The notes under the pieces were generated by a model. That model worked only from the letters and a program-made list of their open reading frames with translations, had not been told where the DNA came from and ran no database searches. Below are positions 10,284 through 20,915 of a DNA stretch of 64,000 bases, one piece after another. Position 1 is the stretch's first letter, and each line of letters opens with the position of its first letter. Both the position numbers and the translations under genes were made by a program. Where the stretch lies: NCBI GenBank assembly GCA_021030915.1, contig JAGEMR010000028.1, forward strand, positions 62,001 to 126,000, given 5' to 3'. Source of the DNA: Astrothelium macrocarpum (Eukaryota; Ascomycota; Dothideomycetes; Trypetheliales; Trypetheliaceae).

Positions 10284-11642
10284 CTATCGTTCTACACGGA
10301 TACCAGACAAGACGGGGACCTCATGTGCAAGCATGTGGTTGAACTTTCTATTGTCCCAAAACGGACCGCCTCTCATTCCTGAGGCTCGGCTTCCAATTTT
10401 GTGACCGTTCGAGTCAACCCAAGACAGTTTCCCGTTTGTTAGTGCGTAGGCAGCTCTGTGCTGATGATCCAGAGTTAGCTCTGTAGAAGTGCTTCTAAAT
10501 TTCGCCTTAACAGAGGAAAAAGAGTCCGGGTACCAGTTGCTGATAGTCCTCGGAATTTCGTTGTTCTTGAAGGAGAACAAAATTTGCACAACGGAGGACT
10601 GGTCTCCAATCGTTGGAATTGCCTTCAAGTTCGTTGACCCGCTGAAGAACTTGGCTTGAGCAGTGGCCATATCGATAGAGGTTTCGAACCAGTCGAGTGA
10701 CTCATCCAATCCAGTAAAATCGCCTGGACCAGTAGGGTGGAACCCGTCATCAGGACTTGGGCTCGGGAATCCTCTGGCCTTCGAATGTTTGTAAAAGTTG
10801 TGGATTTCTTTGAGTCTGTCCTTCTCCTCAGGAATAGGCCGCATTAAGCCAGGATTGTGTAGTACCTGAATATACGAAGCATTCAATGGCGCATTCCCCG
10901 TCTGCGCAGGGAACCGAACTCCGCCTAGGTCGCCACCCTCTGACAGCTGAAATGGCACATATTGCCCAGATTTGTCGAATGAAGAGTCTTCGATTTTGTC
11001 GAGGTGACAAAACCTATACAGCATATCTCCAAGCAACATAACTGATGGCTGCGTAAAGTGTATTGGTTCGACACGTAAGGGGGTATCTCTGCCTGATTCA
11101 CTTGGTCCACAGGAGTAGGTTCCTTTGATGTTAGTGTCAGGGTAGACGTAGTTGAATTGATCGTCATCAGAGAGCGTTGAGACAATATTCGACAATATGG
11201 GGACCAAAGGACCAGCGATAGGCAGTTGTACGTCCTTAAATCTCCTGAAAAGGGTACGCAGCCAAGAGCTCTCTGACCTGGTCAACGCTCCAGCTCGTTC
11301 CTTTGCCCGATAGATCTGAATTATACCAATCACGGCATAATATATCCGAATCGGGAGAGAAAAGTAGTGTGGCGATATCTGCCGCAATTCTTGATCCCCA
11401 TCAAGTATGCTTTCCATTTGGAAAAGCACTTCCATGAGAGAGAAGAGAGTTGGGTAGAAGAAAGATGTTTGGTCGTAATATAGCTTTGGCATGTAGATGT
11501 GGTTGACAGTAGTCCAACATTTCCTAAAAACAGATCTCAGCTCAGGCTTATCGAAAATGTTTGGTTGCACCCGATTCTTCGAGCCTTGAATCTGCTTTGT
11601 ATTTGGCAAAGGCTTTGCGCGATTAAAAGACATTCTTGTCAC
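10284..11642 (-). CDS. Partitivirus capsid-like protein (probable endogenised mycovirus gene), 452 aa
   Basis: One uninterrupted intronless frame. The central region has the pattern I associate with coat proteins of Partitiviridae: a helical stretch beginning FFYPTLFSLMEVLF, then aromatic/charged residues (IYYAVIGIIQIYRAKERAG), SESSWLRTLFRRFK and LPIAGPLVPILSNI, followed by an FNYVYPD motif. Length fits the small end of partitivirus coat proteins (about 430-650 aa). No transmembrane segment or signal peptide. Coat-protein genes of this family have been captured by fungal and plant genomes before. Here the frame is open throughout, suggesting a recent capture or a retained host use. The call rests on remembered family pattern, so a profile search is needed. 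It sits next to a degraded GST gene. Confidence 0.55.
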   Translation of the reverse strand: MTRMSFNRAKPLPNTKQIQGSKNRVQPNIFDKPELRSVFRKCWTTVNHIYMPKLYYDQTSFFYPTLFSLMEVLFQMESILDGDQELRQISPHYFSLPIRIYYAVIGIIQIYRAKERAGALTRSESSWLRTLFRRFKDVQLPIAGPLVPILSNIVSTLSDDDQFNYVYPDTNIKGTYSCGPSESGRDTPLRVEPIHFTQPSVMLLGDMLYRFCHLDKIEDSSFDKSGQYVPFQLSEGGDLGGVRFPAQTGNAPLNASYIQVLHNPGLMRPIPEEKDRLKEIHNFYKHSKARGFPSPSPDDGFHPTGPGDFTGLDESLDWFETSIDMATAQAKFFSGSTNLKAIPTIGDQSSVVQILFSFKNNEIPRTISNWYPDSFSSVKAKFRSTSTELTLDHQHRAAYALTNGKLSWVDSNGHKIGSRASGMRGGPFWDNRKFNHMLAHEVPVLSGIRVER

Positions 11643-11814
11643 AATTTCTCAATTCCAGTATTATTACAGCGAACGCAAACAGACTCCTCGTTGAGTCAGT
11701 GAGCTCGAGTAATACCATCTAGTCATTGGAGCTGCTCGAAAACTGTATCTGAGTGTGTATGTATTGTGTTGCTATGGACTACCTTAAGTTACAAAGTGGC
11801 GCTGAGCTAATCTA

Positions 11815-12225
11815 TTACCTAAGCTTCCTATGCCCACAAAACCTAAACCTCTCCGGCTGCAACTACATCCCAAACTCAAAGCTATACAGCGACTCCGCCA
11901 ACCACACCAACCACGCGAATACGCGCGCCTGCTCTCGTGGCGCCTCACCATCCGACGAATGGCATCGTCAGTTGGGCGGCGCGAGCTTTGTAAGGTACAT
12001 CAGCACGGCAGGCGTCTCGGTGACAACAAAGGCGCCGTCTGCGAGCGCGGGGACCAAGCCGGCGGGGTGAATGCGCCGAGCGTGCTTGGTGTGCGTGAAG
12101 GAACCACCTGCGGCTTGGAAGCCGTTGGCGCCGTAGGCGAGGCAGATGCGGGTGAAGGGGAGGGAAAGCTCGTTGAGGAGGATATGGGGGGCGATGGAGC
12201 AGGCGCCGTTGGCGCGATAGAACAT
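11815..12225 (-). pseudogene. Glutathione S-transferase remnant
   Basis: From ATG 12225 the minus strand reads a GST N-terminal thioredoxin fold: YRANGACSIAPHILLNEL, then HPAGLVPALADGAFVVTETPAVLMYLTKLAPPN, which includes the glutathione-site signature (ETPAVLMYL). A TGA at 11968-11970 then interrupts the same frame. Beyond it the start of the helical C-terminal domain is still legible (EQARVFAWLVWLAESLYSFEFGM), broken again by TAG at 11863-11865, and the frame closes at 11815. Most of the C-terminal domain is absent, so no functional enzyme is expected. No intron rescues the stops that I can see. Confidence 0.75.
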
Positions 12226-12828
12226 CAGGGGGAGATGTGGTGCGATGGGTGGGTGGGTGAAAGATGATGGGGATGGGAGAGTCTGGAGAGTATTGATATT
12301 TTGGCTTGTGCGTATATATTTTTGGAAGTCCATGTGGTGGACCTGGCAATGTAGCTTGGTGTTGATGGTCGTCATTTGGTTTTTTGGGGGGGTAAAAGAA
12401 TAGTAATTGCTAAAGAATGGGTTAAAAAAGCCAGAAAAGTTCAATAGGTTTCTAACTGAATCTGTAGTCATGCTTTTCTTGAGGTTGGTAGATGCAGAAT
12501 AATTCTGGTTTCTTACCTCTTTCATCTTGTGCGTAGCTAATAAGATGCCAAAATGAACAAGTCGTGTGCATTCTCGATACGACACCACGCCTTCTGTAGG
12601 CTGTTATAATAGGACCAGGAATAACCTGACTCGGCAGACGGCAGGTCATAAAGTATGCAGTTGGCGTACTTCTGATCTAAGAAATCTCTACGGAAAAAGG
12701 AAATGTATGGAATTCAACGGAGGCAAGCCGCAGGACTGCAGCTGGAAATTTGAACCTTCTACACGTCATGGATAACATGTGGTAAGAAAGGGCAAGACGA
12801 CATGACTTTTTAATTGCTAGCAAGATGT
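12226..12828. other. Intergenic between GST remnant and SPP2
   Basis: No gene seen. The left part is G-rich on the + strand, continuing the strand bias of the GST remnant. The rest is ordinary. Confidence 0.5.
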
Positions 12829-14064
12829 CTAATATCTGTGGTGTTCCTCTCGTTTCCGATGACCTCGTTCCCGGTCAGGTCTGTCGCGATGCCTATGTCC
12901 GTCTTCTTTTGATCGACTTCTCTCTTTCCGGTGGTGGCGCCGATATCTGTCGTCTCTTGAGGAACCCCTTTCTCTTCTTGATGACCGAGATTTTAAATAG
13001 CCGTCATCTTCGTCGTCGTGCCTCCGCCTTGACTCCCGGTCGTCACGCCGACGATCATATTCACGATGACTAGAGTCGCGGTCTTCATCCTTTCTCTGAT
13101 CTCGATCATCACGTCGACGTTCACGATCACCTTCTCTCGAATCTTCTCTTCTCTCCTTCTCATCCTTGAATTCAAGTTTTTGCTGCTCTTGCCTTGCTCT
13201 TAACTCGTTTTCCGTAAAAGTCTCTCCTGTAGCTTTATTGCGCATCACCACAGGATTGTAGATATTCTGAGCTCCTTTCATCCTTGCCTTCCTGTCAGCT
13301 CCCGACTCGGCACGAAGTAGAGCGTCTTCCTTGGCACCAAGACCAAGTTGTTCAGGGCGTCTCTGAACATCGCGAGGCTTCTGTTCTACTTTGCCGCGGT
13401 TTCGTCGGCCGATTGCCTGGCCTTCTCTCCAGCCCATGCCGGCTAAGAGTGCTTTGCCAAAGTCATCGACAGGCATGGCGGCATATGCAGCTTGATCAGG
13501 GGCTTCTGGCACTTGCTCCATATCCTCATGATAAACCTCATCTTCGCTTGCTGGTATCACTCGTGCTGTTGAAGACTGCTTGCCCAACAGCGCATCCATG
13601 GCCAGCTCATCTTCAGTCTTTGCTGTGACATTCTCAGTAGAGCCTTTATCCTCTTGGACCTCAATATGCTGTTCTTCCGATGTGTCGTGGTTTTGGCCAT
13701 TTACTATAAGTCCATATTGCTTTGGTTCGCCATCGTCAAATCCATTCGTTGGTTCTGTAGGTTGGCCATGCGCTCCAGCAGGAAGACCACTGCGTTGCCG
13801 TTTTCTTCTTGCCTCTTCTCCAAAATCACGATTCTTGAGAGCAGCAATAATGCGTGGGCCTTGGCTCGGCTGGTCATTCACCGCAATGCTCAGGCCATTT
13901 TCAAAGCCAGTAATCGTCTGCGGTTCTGTAGAAGCCTCTTCCTCTTCAGGTTCGTCTTGCAAGGCGCTGCGCGGTCTTTTGCCTAATTTGGTTTGCGGCT
14001 GAGCTTTGGGCTTTTTCGTGCCTAATGAGAGGGATATCTTGGGAGCGCCTGAAGTGGAAGCCAT
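12829..14064 (-). CDS. SPP2: Pre-mRNA splicing factor Spp2-like, G-patch protein
   Basis: A 411-residue protein from ATG 14064 (the MASTSGAPKISLSLG start, as in fungal Spp2 proteins; a longer frame to 14205 begins without a convincing start). The G-patch lies about two-thirds in (FGKALLAGMGWREGQAIGRR). In yeast this module binds and activates the DEAH ATPase Prp2 in the activated spliceosome. The last 110 residues are Arg/Asp/Glu/His-rich repeats (RDRERGHRKREEHHRY end), an RS/RD-like tail. Unlike animal GPKOW, no KOW domain is seen. The gene is divergent from CCT2, with only 162 bp between the start codons, so the two probably share a promoter region. Confidence 0.85.
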   Translation of the reverse strand: MASTSGAPKISLSLGTKKPKAQPQTKLGKRPRSALQDEPEEEEASTEPQTITGFENGLSIAVNDQPSQGPRIIAALKNRDFGEEARRKRQRSGLPAGAHGQPTEPTNGFDDGEPKQYGLIVNGQNHDTSEEQHIEVQEDKGSTENVTAKTEDELAMDALLGKQSSTARVIPASEDEVYHEDMEQVPEAPDQAAYAAMPVDDFGKALLAGMGWREGQAIGRRNRGKVEQKPRDVQRRPEQLGLGAKEDALLRAESGADRKARMKGAQNIYNPVVMRNKATGETFTENELRARQEQQKLEFKDEKERREDSREGDRERRRDDRDQRKDEDRDSSHREYDRRRDDRESRRRHDDEDDGYLKSRSSRRERGSSRDDRYRRHHRKERSRSKEDGHRHRDRPDRERGHRKREEHHRY

Positions 14065-14226
14065 GTTTATTGTCGTAGGGTGGAGTGGCCGTCGAGCGAG
14101 GACAAAAGTTGAGATGCGCGCCTCACCGCCCGCAAAAAATCGCGTCAACCTTGCGGCTAGAGCTCGTACTTCGCGTTTATTGACAATCAATAGCAAACCC
14201 ACCATCTACAATCACAATCATTCAAA
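14065..14226. promoter_or_regulatory. Shared divergent promoter, SPP2/CCT2
   Basis: 162 bp separate the two start codons of divergently transcribed housekeeping genes. The CCT2 start context is TTCAAAATGG, with A at -3. No classical TATA box is obvious. Confidence 0.5.
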
Positions 14227-15978
14227 ATGGTCAGACAACATTGCTCTACATTGTATGCTCTTACTAACCATATTAGTCCTACCAGAATCCCACCCAAATT
14301 TTCGCCGACGACGTGACGGAAGAAAAAGGTGAAAATGCCCGTCTTTCTGCCTTCGTCGGTGCCATCGCCGTTGGAGATTTGGTGAAGAGCACTTTGGGAC
14401 CAAAAGGCATGGACAAGATTCTCCAATCTGCGTATGTCCCAAGGTTTAGAAATCCCTGTAAAATTACTAACAATGTACAACAGCTCTACTGGCGAAATCA
14501 TGGTCACTAACGACGGAGCTACCATACTAAAGTCGATTGCGCTCGATAACGCAGCTGCAAAGGTCCTGGTCAACATCTCAAAAGTCCAGGATGACGAAGT
14601 TGGGGATGGTACAACGTCAGTTGCAGTATTGGCAGCTGAACTTTTACGCGAGGCAGAACAGTTGGTGAATCGAAAAATCCACCCACAAACAATCATCGAG
14701 GGGTACCGGATAGCCAGCCAAACAGCACTGCAAGCGCTCGAGAAAACGGCAGTGGACCACAGCAGCAATAAGGCTGCATTCCGAAATGATCTCACTGCTA
14801 TTGCTCGCACTACATTAAGCTCAAAAGTGCTAAGCCAAGATCGAGAACATTTTGCGAATTTGGCTGTGGATGCAGTGCTCAGGATGCAAGGTTCGACCGA
14901 TCTGACACACATTCAAATCATCAAAAAGGCCGGTGGTAAGCTACAGGATTCTTACCTTGATGAAGGTTTCATCTTGGATAAGAAGATTGGGGTCAACCAG
15001 CCAAAGCGAATAGAAAATGCCAAAATCCTGGTAGCCAACACAGCTATGGATACGGATAAGATCAAGATTTTTGGCGCAAGGGTAAAAGTAGATTCGACAG
15101 GGAAGTTGGCAGAGCTTGAAAAGGCCGAAAGAGAGAAGATGAAGGCGAAAGTCGATCGAATTAAGGCGCACGGCATTAATTGTTTCGTCAATCGCCAACT
15201 GATCTATAATTGGCCAGAGCAGCTTTTTGCAGACGCGGGTATCTGTGCCATAGAACACGCCGACTTTGACGGGGTAGAACGGCTGGCGCTTGTTACTGGG
15301 GGCGAAATCACTTCGACGTTCGACCATCCCGAAAATGTCAAATTGGGTCACTGCGATTTGATCGAAGAAGTCATCATTGGAGAAGACACTTTGATCAAAT
15401 TCTCCGGTGTGGCAACGGGCCGTGCCTGCACGATCGTGCTTCGAGGCGCAACAGAACAATTACTGGATGAGGCAGAGCGATCACTACATGACGCCCTCGC
15501 TGTCCTCTCACAAACAGTAAAGGAGCCAAAGACCACGTTAGGAGGTGGATGTGCCGAAATGGTCATGGCCATGGCTGTTGACCAGGCAGCGCAAAACGTG
15601 GCAGGCAAGAAAGCCATCGCGGTGGATTCCTTTGCCAAGGCACTTCGTCAACTTCCTACCATTCTGGCAGATAATGCCGGGTTTGACTCTAGTGAACTCG
15701 TTACGAGATTACGCAAGGCAGTTTACTCGGGCATGACGAGCTCCGGGTTGGACTTGTTGACACCTGGTGGAGGAATTGCTGACATGCGAGAGCACGGAGT
15801 CATTGAAAGTTATAAACTGAAGCGGGCAGTGGTTTCGTCAGCTTCAGAAGCAGCCGAAGTGAGTTTCCTTACCCCAGATCTACAGCGATATCGTCGATCT
15901 TGGCTAACGGCGTAATAGCTCCTTCTACGGGTAGATAACATAATCCGCAGCGCGCCTAGAAAGCGAGAGCGCATGTAA
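14227..15978 (+). CDS. CCT2: T-complex protein 1 subunit beta (CCT2 chaperonin)
   Basis: Four coding exons: 14227-14229, 14277-14431, 14484-15858 and 15919-15978, giving 530 aa, the normal length for the beta subunit. Exon 1 contributes only the ATG; intron 1 (47 bp, branch TTACTAAC) is followed by SYQNPTQIFADDVTEEKGE. Intron 2 (52 bp) restores ILQSASTGEI, and intron 3 (60 bp, GTGAGT..TAG) joins to the conserved end VDNIIRSAPRKRERM. ATP-binding and hydrolysis signatures are present: LGPKGMDK, NDGATILK, GDGTTSVAVLAAELL and GGGCAEM. It forms part of the cytosolic TRiC ring that folds actin and tubulin. Confidence 0.97.
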
Positions 15979-16761
15979 GCCGGGGAAGGAGCAGGTCAAA
16001 AGTGTTGTACCTGGCATGTTTGGTAAGTTTGGTGAGGTAAAACTCAGGACCAACGGTGGAGTTCGGACAGCAGGCGGGATGGAACGGCGATGAATGGGTC
16101 GGCATAGGCACGCAAGGGTTTCGGCCGACCAGCATGACGTCGGAGGCGCAGCCGGCAGAAGGGAAATAGGAAGGGAGATGGCATTGTTTCTGATGGCTGG
16201 AAGGGGATGGGCATGTTGGTTTGGTCTGGGCAAGGGAGAGCAGAAACGTGAAACACTGCGGGCTGGGCATGAGAAGAGACGCCAGACGCTAGGCTGCAAC
16301 CAGGCAAAGGCGGCGGCAGAGAGGCCACTCGCATTCCACTCCAATTCTTGCAACACGCCGCACAGCGAGACTGCGTCGCGTTGGCCAGACTTGTTTTTCG
16401 ATTTCGATCACGGCCTTCTGCGTGAACGTGTTGGTCTGGGTGCGAGCCGTCGTTGTAGGACCGACTCCACGAAGCCTCCAGTCTGTGCCAGCTGAGTCGG
16501 CTTACACCTGTGACCGCCGTCCGCCCCCCCTCGATCGCGATGTGCCTCTACACCTAACAATTCACCACTGCCCACACTCCACTGCACTGCCCAAGTACCT
16601 GAACCAACACCCGCCCGCCCGTTCCTTCCATCCTCTATCCTGCATACCATCCGTCGACTTTTGTTTTTGGAACTAGATATAGTGCCATTGCTGGCGAATG
16701 TCCTCTCTTTTCCTGATTGCGTGTGCGGCATGCTCCTTTCCTGACGCCGTAACCCCCCGTG
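15979..16761. other. Intergenic/leader region upstream of IRE1
   Basis: A 780-bp segment: the left half is G-rich and the right half (about 16490-16640) is strongly C-rich and probably part of the IRE1 promoter or 5' leader. Several short frames occur, but none is supported as a gene. Confidence 0.45.
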
Positions 16762-19700
16762 ATGGTACGACCACGGCCACCAGGTGGTGGTGGTGCTGCT
16801 GCTAGCTTTAGCACGAGAGGTCTGTTTATCCTTCTGCTCGCTTTCAATTGCAACCTCCTCGCCATTGCGGCAGCTCAGCAGCAGCACCCGCAACGACATG
16901 GACGCTTGGGCTCTCATCGCGAGAGTCCCTTGAGCGACACTGTTGTGCCCCCCCACGCCTCTCAACTTCGAGATGGCATTCACAAACGCAGGAATGCAAA
17001 CTCGCATTCGACATCATCGAACAACGAGCGCGCTATTGCGACTTTAGCTCCAGTCGACTCCCAACCGGCTGTTCGAGCACCTCCTGCAAGGTCCACTGGA
17101 TCCACCGGTGGTATCTCCCCGCGACGTCCGGCGCGATCCTTGCAAGACTGGGAAGTCGAGGACTTTGTCCTGTTGGCGACTGTTGATGGAACCCTACACG
17201 CCAGAGACCGAAAGACTGGCGCTTACCGTTGGCATTTGGAGACGGAAAAACCAATGGTAGATACTATTTACCACCGACAAAATCTTTCGGAAAATAAAGA
17301 GCCGCTGATTGAGGACGAACGGCTCTGGATCGTCGAGCCAAGTCAAGATGGCGCTCTATACATTTACACCCCAGGATCCAAATTTGGAATGGAAAAACTT
17401 CACTGCACTGTACGAGAATTGGCCGAGGAATGGTCACCATATGCTGGAGAGGACCCGCCTGTTGTATACACTGCCGAGAAAAAGAATACGCTGTATACTG
17501 TGGATGCGAGCAATGGGAAACCTCTCAAGATGTTTAGCACGAGTGGACCATCCATTTTGAATGACAACAAAAGCTGCCGCCTGATTAGTGGCTTAGAAGG
17601 CCTTGATGAGGAAGCATGCGAGTCGACTGCAACAATCACTCTGAGTCGAATCGAATATACTGTGAGGATACAAGATAGATCGAGTGGGGATCCTATTTGC
17701 ACTATAAATTACTTTGAATGGGGTCCCAACAACCGTGACAAAGACCTTCGTCACCAGTATTCACGAACATTCGACGACAAGTACATCTACAGCAATTTCG
17801 ATGGAAGCATCAACACATGGGACTACGCAAAGATTAATGGCCCAAGACCTTCTTATCCAGAGCGTCCTGTCTGGCGGCAGAAATTTGCGTCACCAGTGGT
17901 CCGAGCTTTTGACATTGCCCATCCTCTCACTTCAAATGATGATTCCTCGCTTGTCATCCTGCCTCAACCCAAATGGCCTACTCTTGACTGGTCAGAGATT
18001 GATAATGTCTTCATCAATCAAACAGAAAGCGGTAGCTGGTATGCCTTGTCAGAAAGCAACTATCCAACTGTAACGAATGGGGCACCCGAAGCAGAGGTTT
18101 ACAGAGACACTCTTGGCGACATTGCGTCTTCTTGGACAGGTAGAACTATCGCGAGAGGAGATCCAAGATTGATTGGTGTCCATTCAACTTTTAACATGGA
18201 GGGCAGTAAACTGATCGATATTCCAACAATGGATGGACCTGAATATTGGCCATCGTTGGACCCGCCTGATACCAATACCAACATTGTAGATCAACCATCG
18301 TTACCAGGCAAGCCTAATTCTTTCTACGCAAATCTTCCTGCCTTACAATCATCTGGTTCTTGGGGTGCATTTGCTATTTTCATATGCTTTCTCGCCTTCC
18401 TGGCGAAGCCAGAGTTTAGACGTTCATTATTCCCTAGTAAGCTTCAGCAGATGCCATCGATTCTTGTATCGTCTGAACCGAGTGTGAAAAAAGATTCAAA
18501 CACTGTGGTCCCATTAGTAGAGACTATTGCAACGGCAGAAGACAAAAGGGTCAAGTTTGCTGAAGTTGGATCAAAGGTTGATGTTGAAGAACCTTCGTCC
18601 TCCCCTGAGTCCGATTCAAATTTTGTTGATCGGCCTACAAGGTACTATTTGTTTGTTGCTAAATCTAAATACATCTCATCTAACCTTTTCCCAGGCCATC
18701 CACTCCTCCAAATCAACTCGAGCTTGTGCCGTCCAATGAATCTGATGTTGTCGGTAATCAATCATCGGCGGCAGCTGGTGCTGAGGACGGCTCTCAACAG
18801 GAAACTCCCAAACCGAAAAAGAAAGCCCACCGTGGTCAGCGTGGAGGTCGCAATCGTAGAAAATCCCGGAAGCCAAGTGAGGATGCTCTGGAGAAGATTG
18901 CTGAAGGCAAAATTGCCGAAGGTATCGTCCAGCAGATTGACCCAGATAAGAATTTTCAACCAGACGAGAACACCGCTGAAGCCCTTGGAATTGACGAGAT
19001 ATCCGGAACCATTCAGATTAACAGTCTGTCAATCAAAACGGATCGCGTTCTTGGCAGCGGAAGTGGAGGCACCTTTGTTTTTGAGGGCACCTTCGAAGGT
19101 CGCGACGTAGCAGTCAAGCGCATGCTCCCGCAATATTATGAGCTTGCGTTACAAGAAGTCAACTTGCTTCAACAAAGCGATGATCATCCAAACGTGATTC
19201 GATATTTCTGTCAACAAAAAGATGCCAATTTTCTTTATATCGCCGTCGAGCTTTGCCAAGCCAGTCTTTGGGATTTGTACAAGGATGGACGGCCGGACGA
19301 CGAATGGAAGGAAGAATATGGGACATTGGTAAATCAAATCAATTCTAATGTTCCGCAAGCACTCTATCAACTCGCTGCCGGTCTCAACCATTTACACAAT
19401 CTTCGGATCATCCATCGCGACATCAAACCTCAAAACATTCTCATTGCCTATCCCAAGAAAGGGCAAACTCGTGGACCCCGATTCGTCATCTCTGACTTTG
19501 GTCTCTGCAAGTCTCTCCCAGAGAACATGAGCACATTGATGGCCACCACAGGTAACGCTGGCACGGTTGGCTGGAAGGCTCCCGAGCTTATCGTCCAACC
19601 AAAGGATTCGGAAGGTCGCACTAGTTCCAGCCCACACAGCCGCGAATCGTCCGCATCCGGAGACAATGTGTCTAGCTATGGCGTCAAGCGTAACGCTGAC

Positions 19701-20348
19701 ATTTTTTCTCTCGGATGTGTCTTTTATTACGTCCTGACCAATGGCGGTCATCCCTTTGATGACCTCGAAGGATGGGCTCAGCTTCGAGAGCTCAACATTA
19801 AGAAGAACAAGTGCAACTTCAACCGGTTGAAAGACTGGGGTGATGACTCTGTTGAACCCATGCACCTCATCTCGTGGATGTTGGAAAACAAACCAGAGAA
19901 ACGTCCGACGGCTCATCAAGTGCTCCAGCACCCGTTCTTTTGGAGTCCAGAGAAGCGTCTGAACTTCCTCTGCGACGTGTCGGACCACTGGGAGCGTGAG
20001 CCGCGAGATCCACCATCTGAACAGCTCGAAATATTAGAGGAAGTTGGAGCGACAGTGTTTGGAAGCGACTTCCTCTCTCAGTTACCTGTGTGGTTCAAAG
20101 ATACACTGGGCAAGCAGAGAAAGTATACGGGCTCAAGGATGCTCGATCTCCTTCGTGCATTGAGGAATAAAAAGAATCATTATGAGGATATGGACAAAGA
20201 GGTGCAGAAAAAGGTGGGACCGTTACCGCATGGCTATTTACGATTTTGGACGACCAAGTTTCCAAATTTGTTAATGGAGTGTTACAATGTGGTATTGGCG
20301 TGTAATTTGGAGGAGGAACACAGGTTTAAGCCGTACTTCTCGGGATAG
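16762..20348 (+). CDS. IRE1: Ire1 unfolded-protein-response kinase/endoribonuclease
   Basis: Two exons, 16762-18641 and 18695-20348 (53-bp intron, GTACTA..CCCAG), 1,177 aa. A hydrophobic signal segment lies near the N-terminus (GLFILLLAFNCNLLAIAAA). The lumenal beta-propeller-like sensor follows (about 130-500; LLATVDGTLHARDRKTG), then one membrane span near 533-553 (WGAFAIFICFLAFLA) and a basic linker (KKKAHRGQRGGRNRRK). The kinase domain has VLGSGSGGTFVFEG, Lys in DVAVKRM, HRDIKPQN and SDFGLCK. The KEN RNase begins FWSPEKRLNFLCDVSDHWE and contains KYTGSRMLDLLRALRNKKNH, which keeps the Tyr, Arg, Asn and His aligned with the yeast catalytic residues. It senses misfolded ER protein and cleaves the HAC1-type mRNA. 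The start is the ATG giving the signal sequence. Confidence 0.96.
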
Positions 20349-20915
20349 CGCGGAGGATGAATATAAGCGACGCTTATAGATTTACTGTGTACATAGTACC
20401 TGTATTATCAAAAATCCCTTAACGTTAACCTCTGTATTCGCAATAACTATCTCTATGGATACGAGAAGGATAAATTACTAGATTAGAGGAGCACGACAAA
20501 CTAATGAAAAGCCTTTTATCTCATGTCAAAGTACTTTCTGTGTTTTCTACTCATTACCGCTCTACCAGTTTAAATTTTTCGTGCTGTCTTAGTGTGAAGC
20601 CCCGTGAAGCGATGGCTGTGGAGGGCTGCAGAGTCACAAAGCCTACCTCAATTAATGCATCGCCGTACAGCCCTTCATCCAACAACCTCAACCTCCACGT
20701 TTACAAGTTTCGTAAACCTTTCAAAAAGCTAGCGCTCCTTTGAGCCTCTAAATTGAATGGTCAGTCTCAGAACAATCATGGATCTTCCGCTGCGACTGCG
20801 ACTGCGACAGCAGCAGGCACGTGATGCTCCGCGTCGCGCGAATTCACGAAGTCTTGGAGCTAACGATAGCAAAGAAATTTCTAGGTCCCTTCCAATCCAT
20901 TCCAAAAGCCTGATA
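20349..20915. other. Intergenic/leader region before SAD1
   Basis: No separate gene seen. An in-frame ATG at 20757 could extend SAD1 by 53 residues (Arg-rich, low complexity); 20916 is preferred. Confidence 0.45.
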
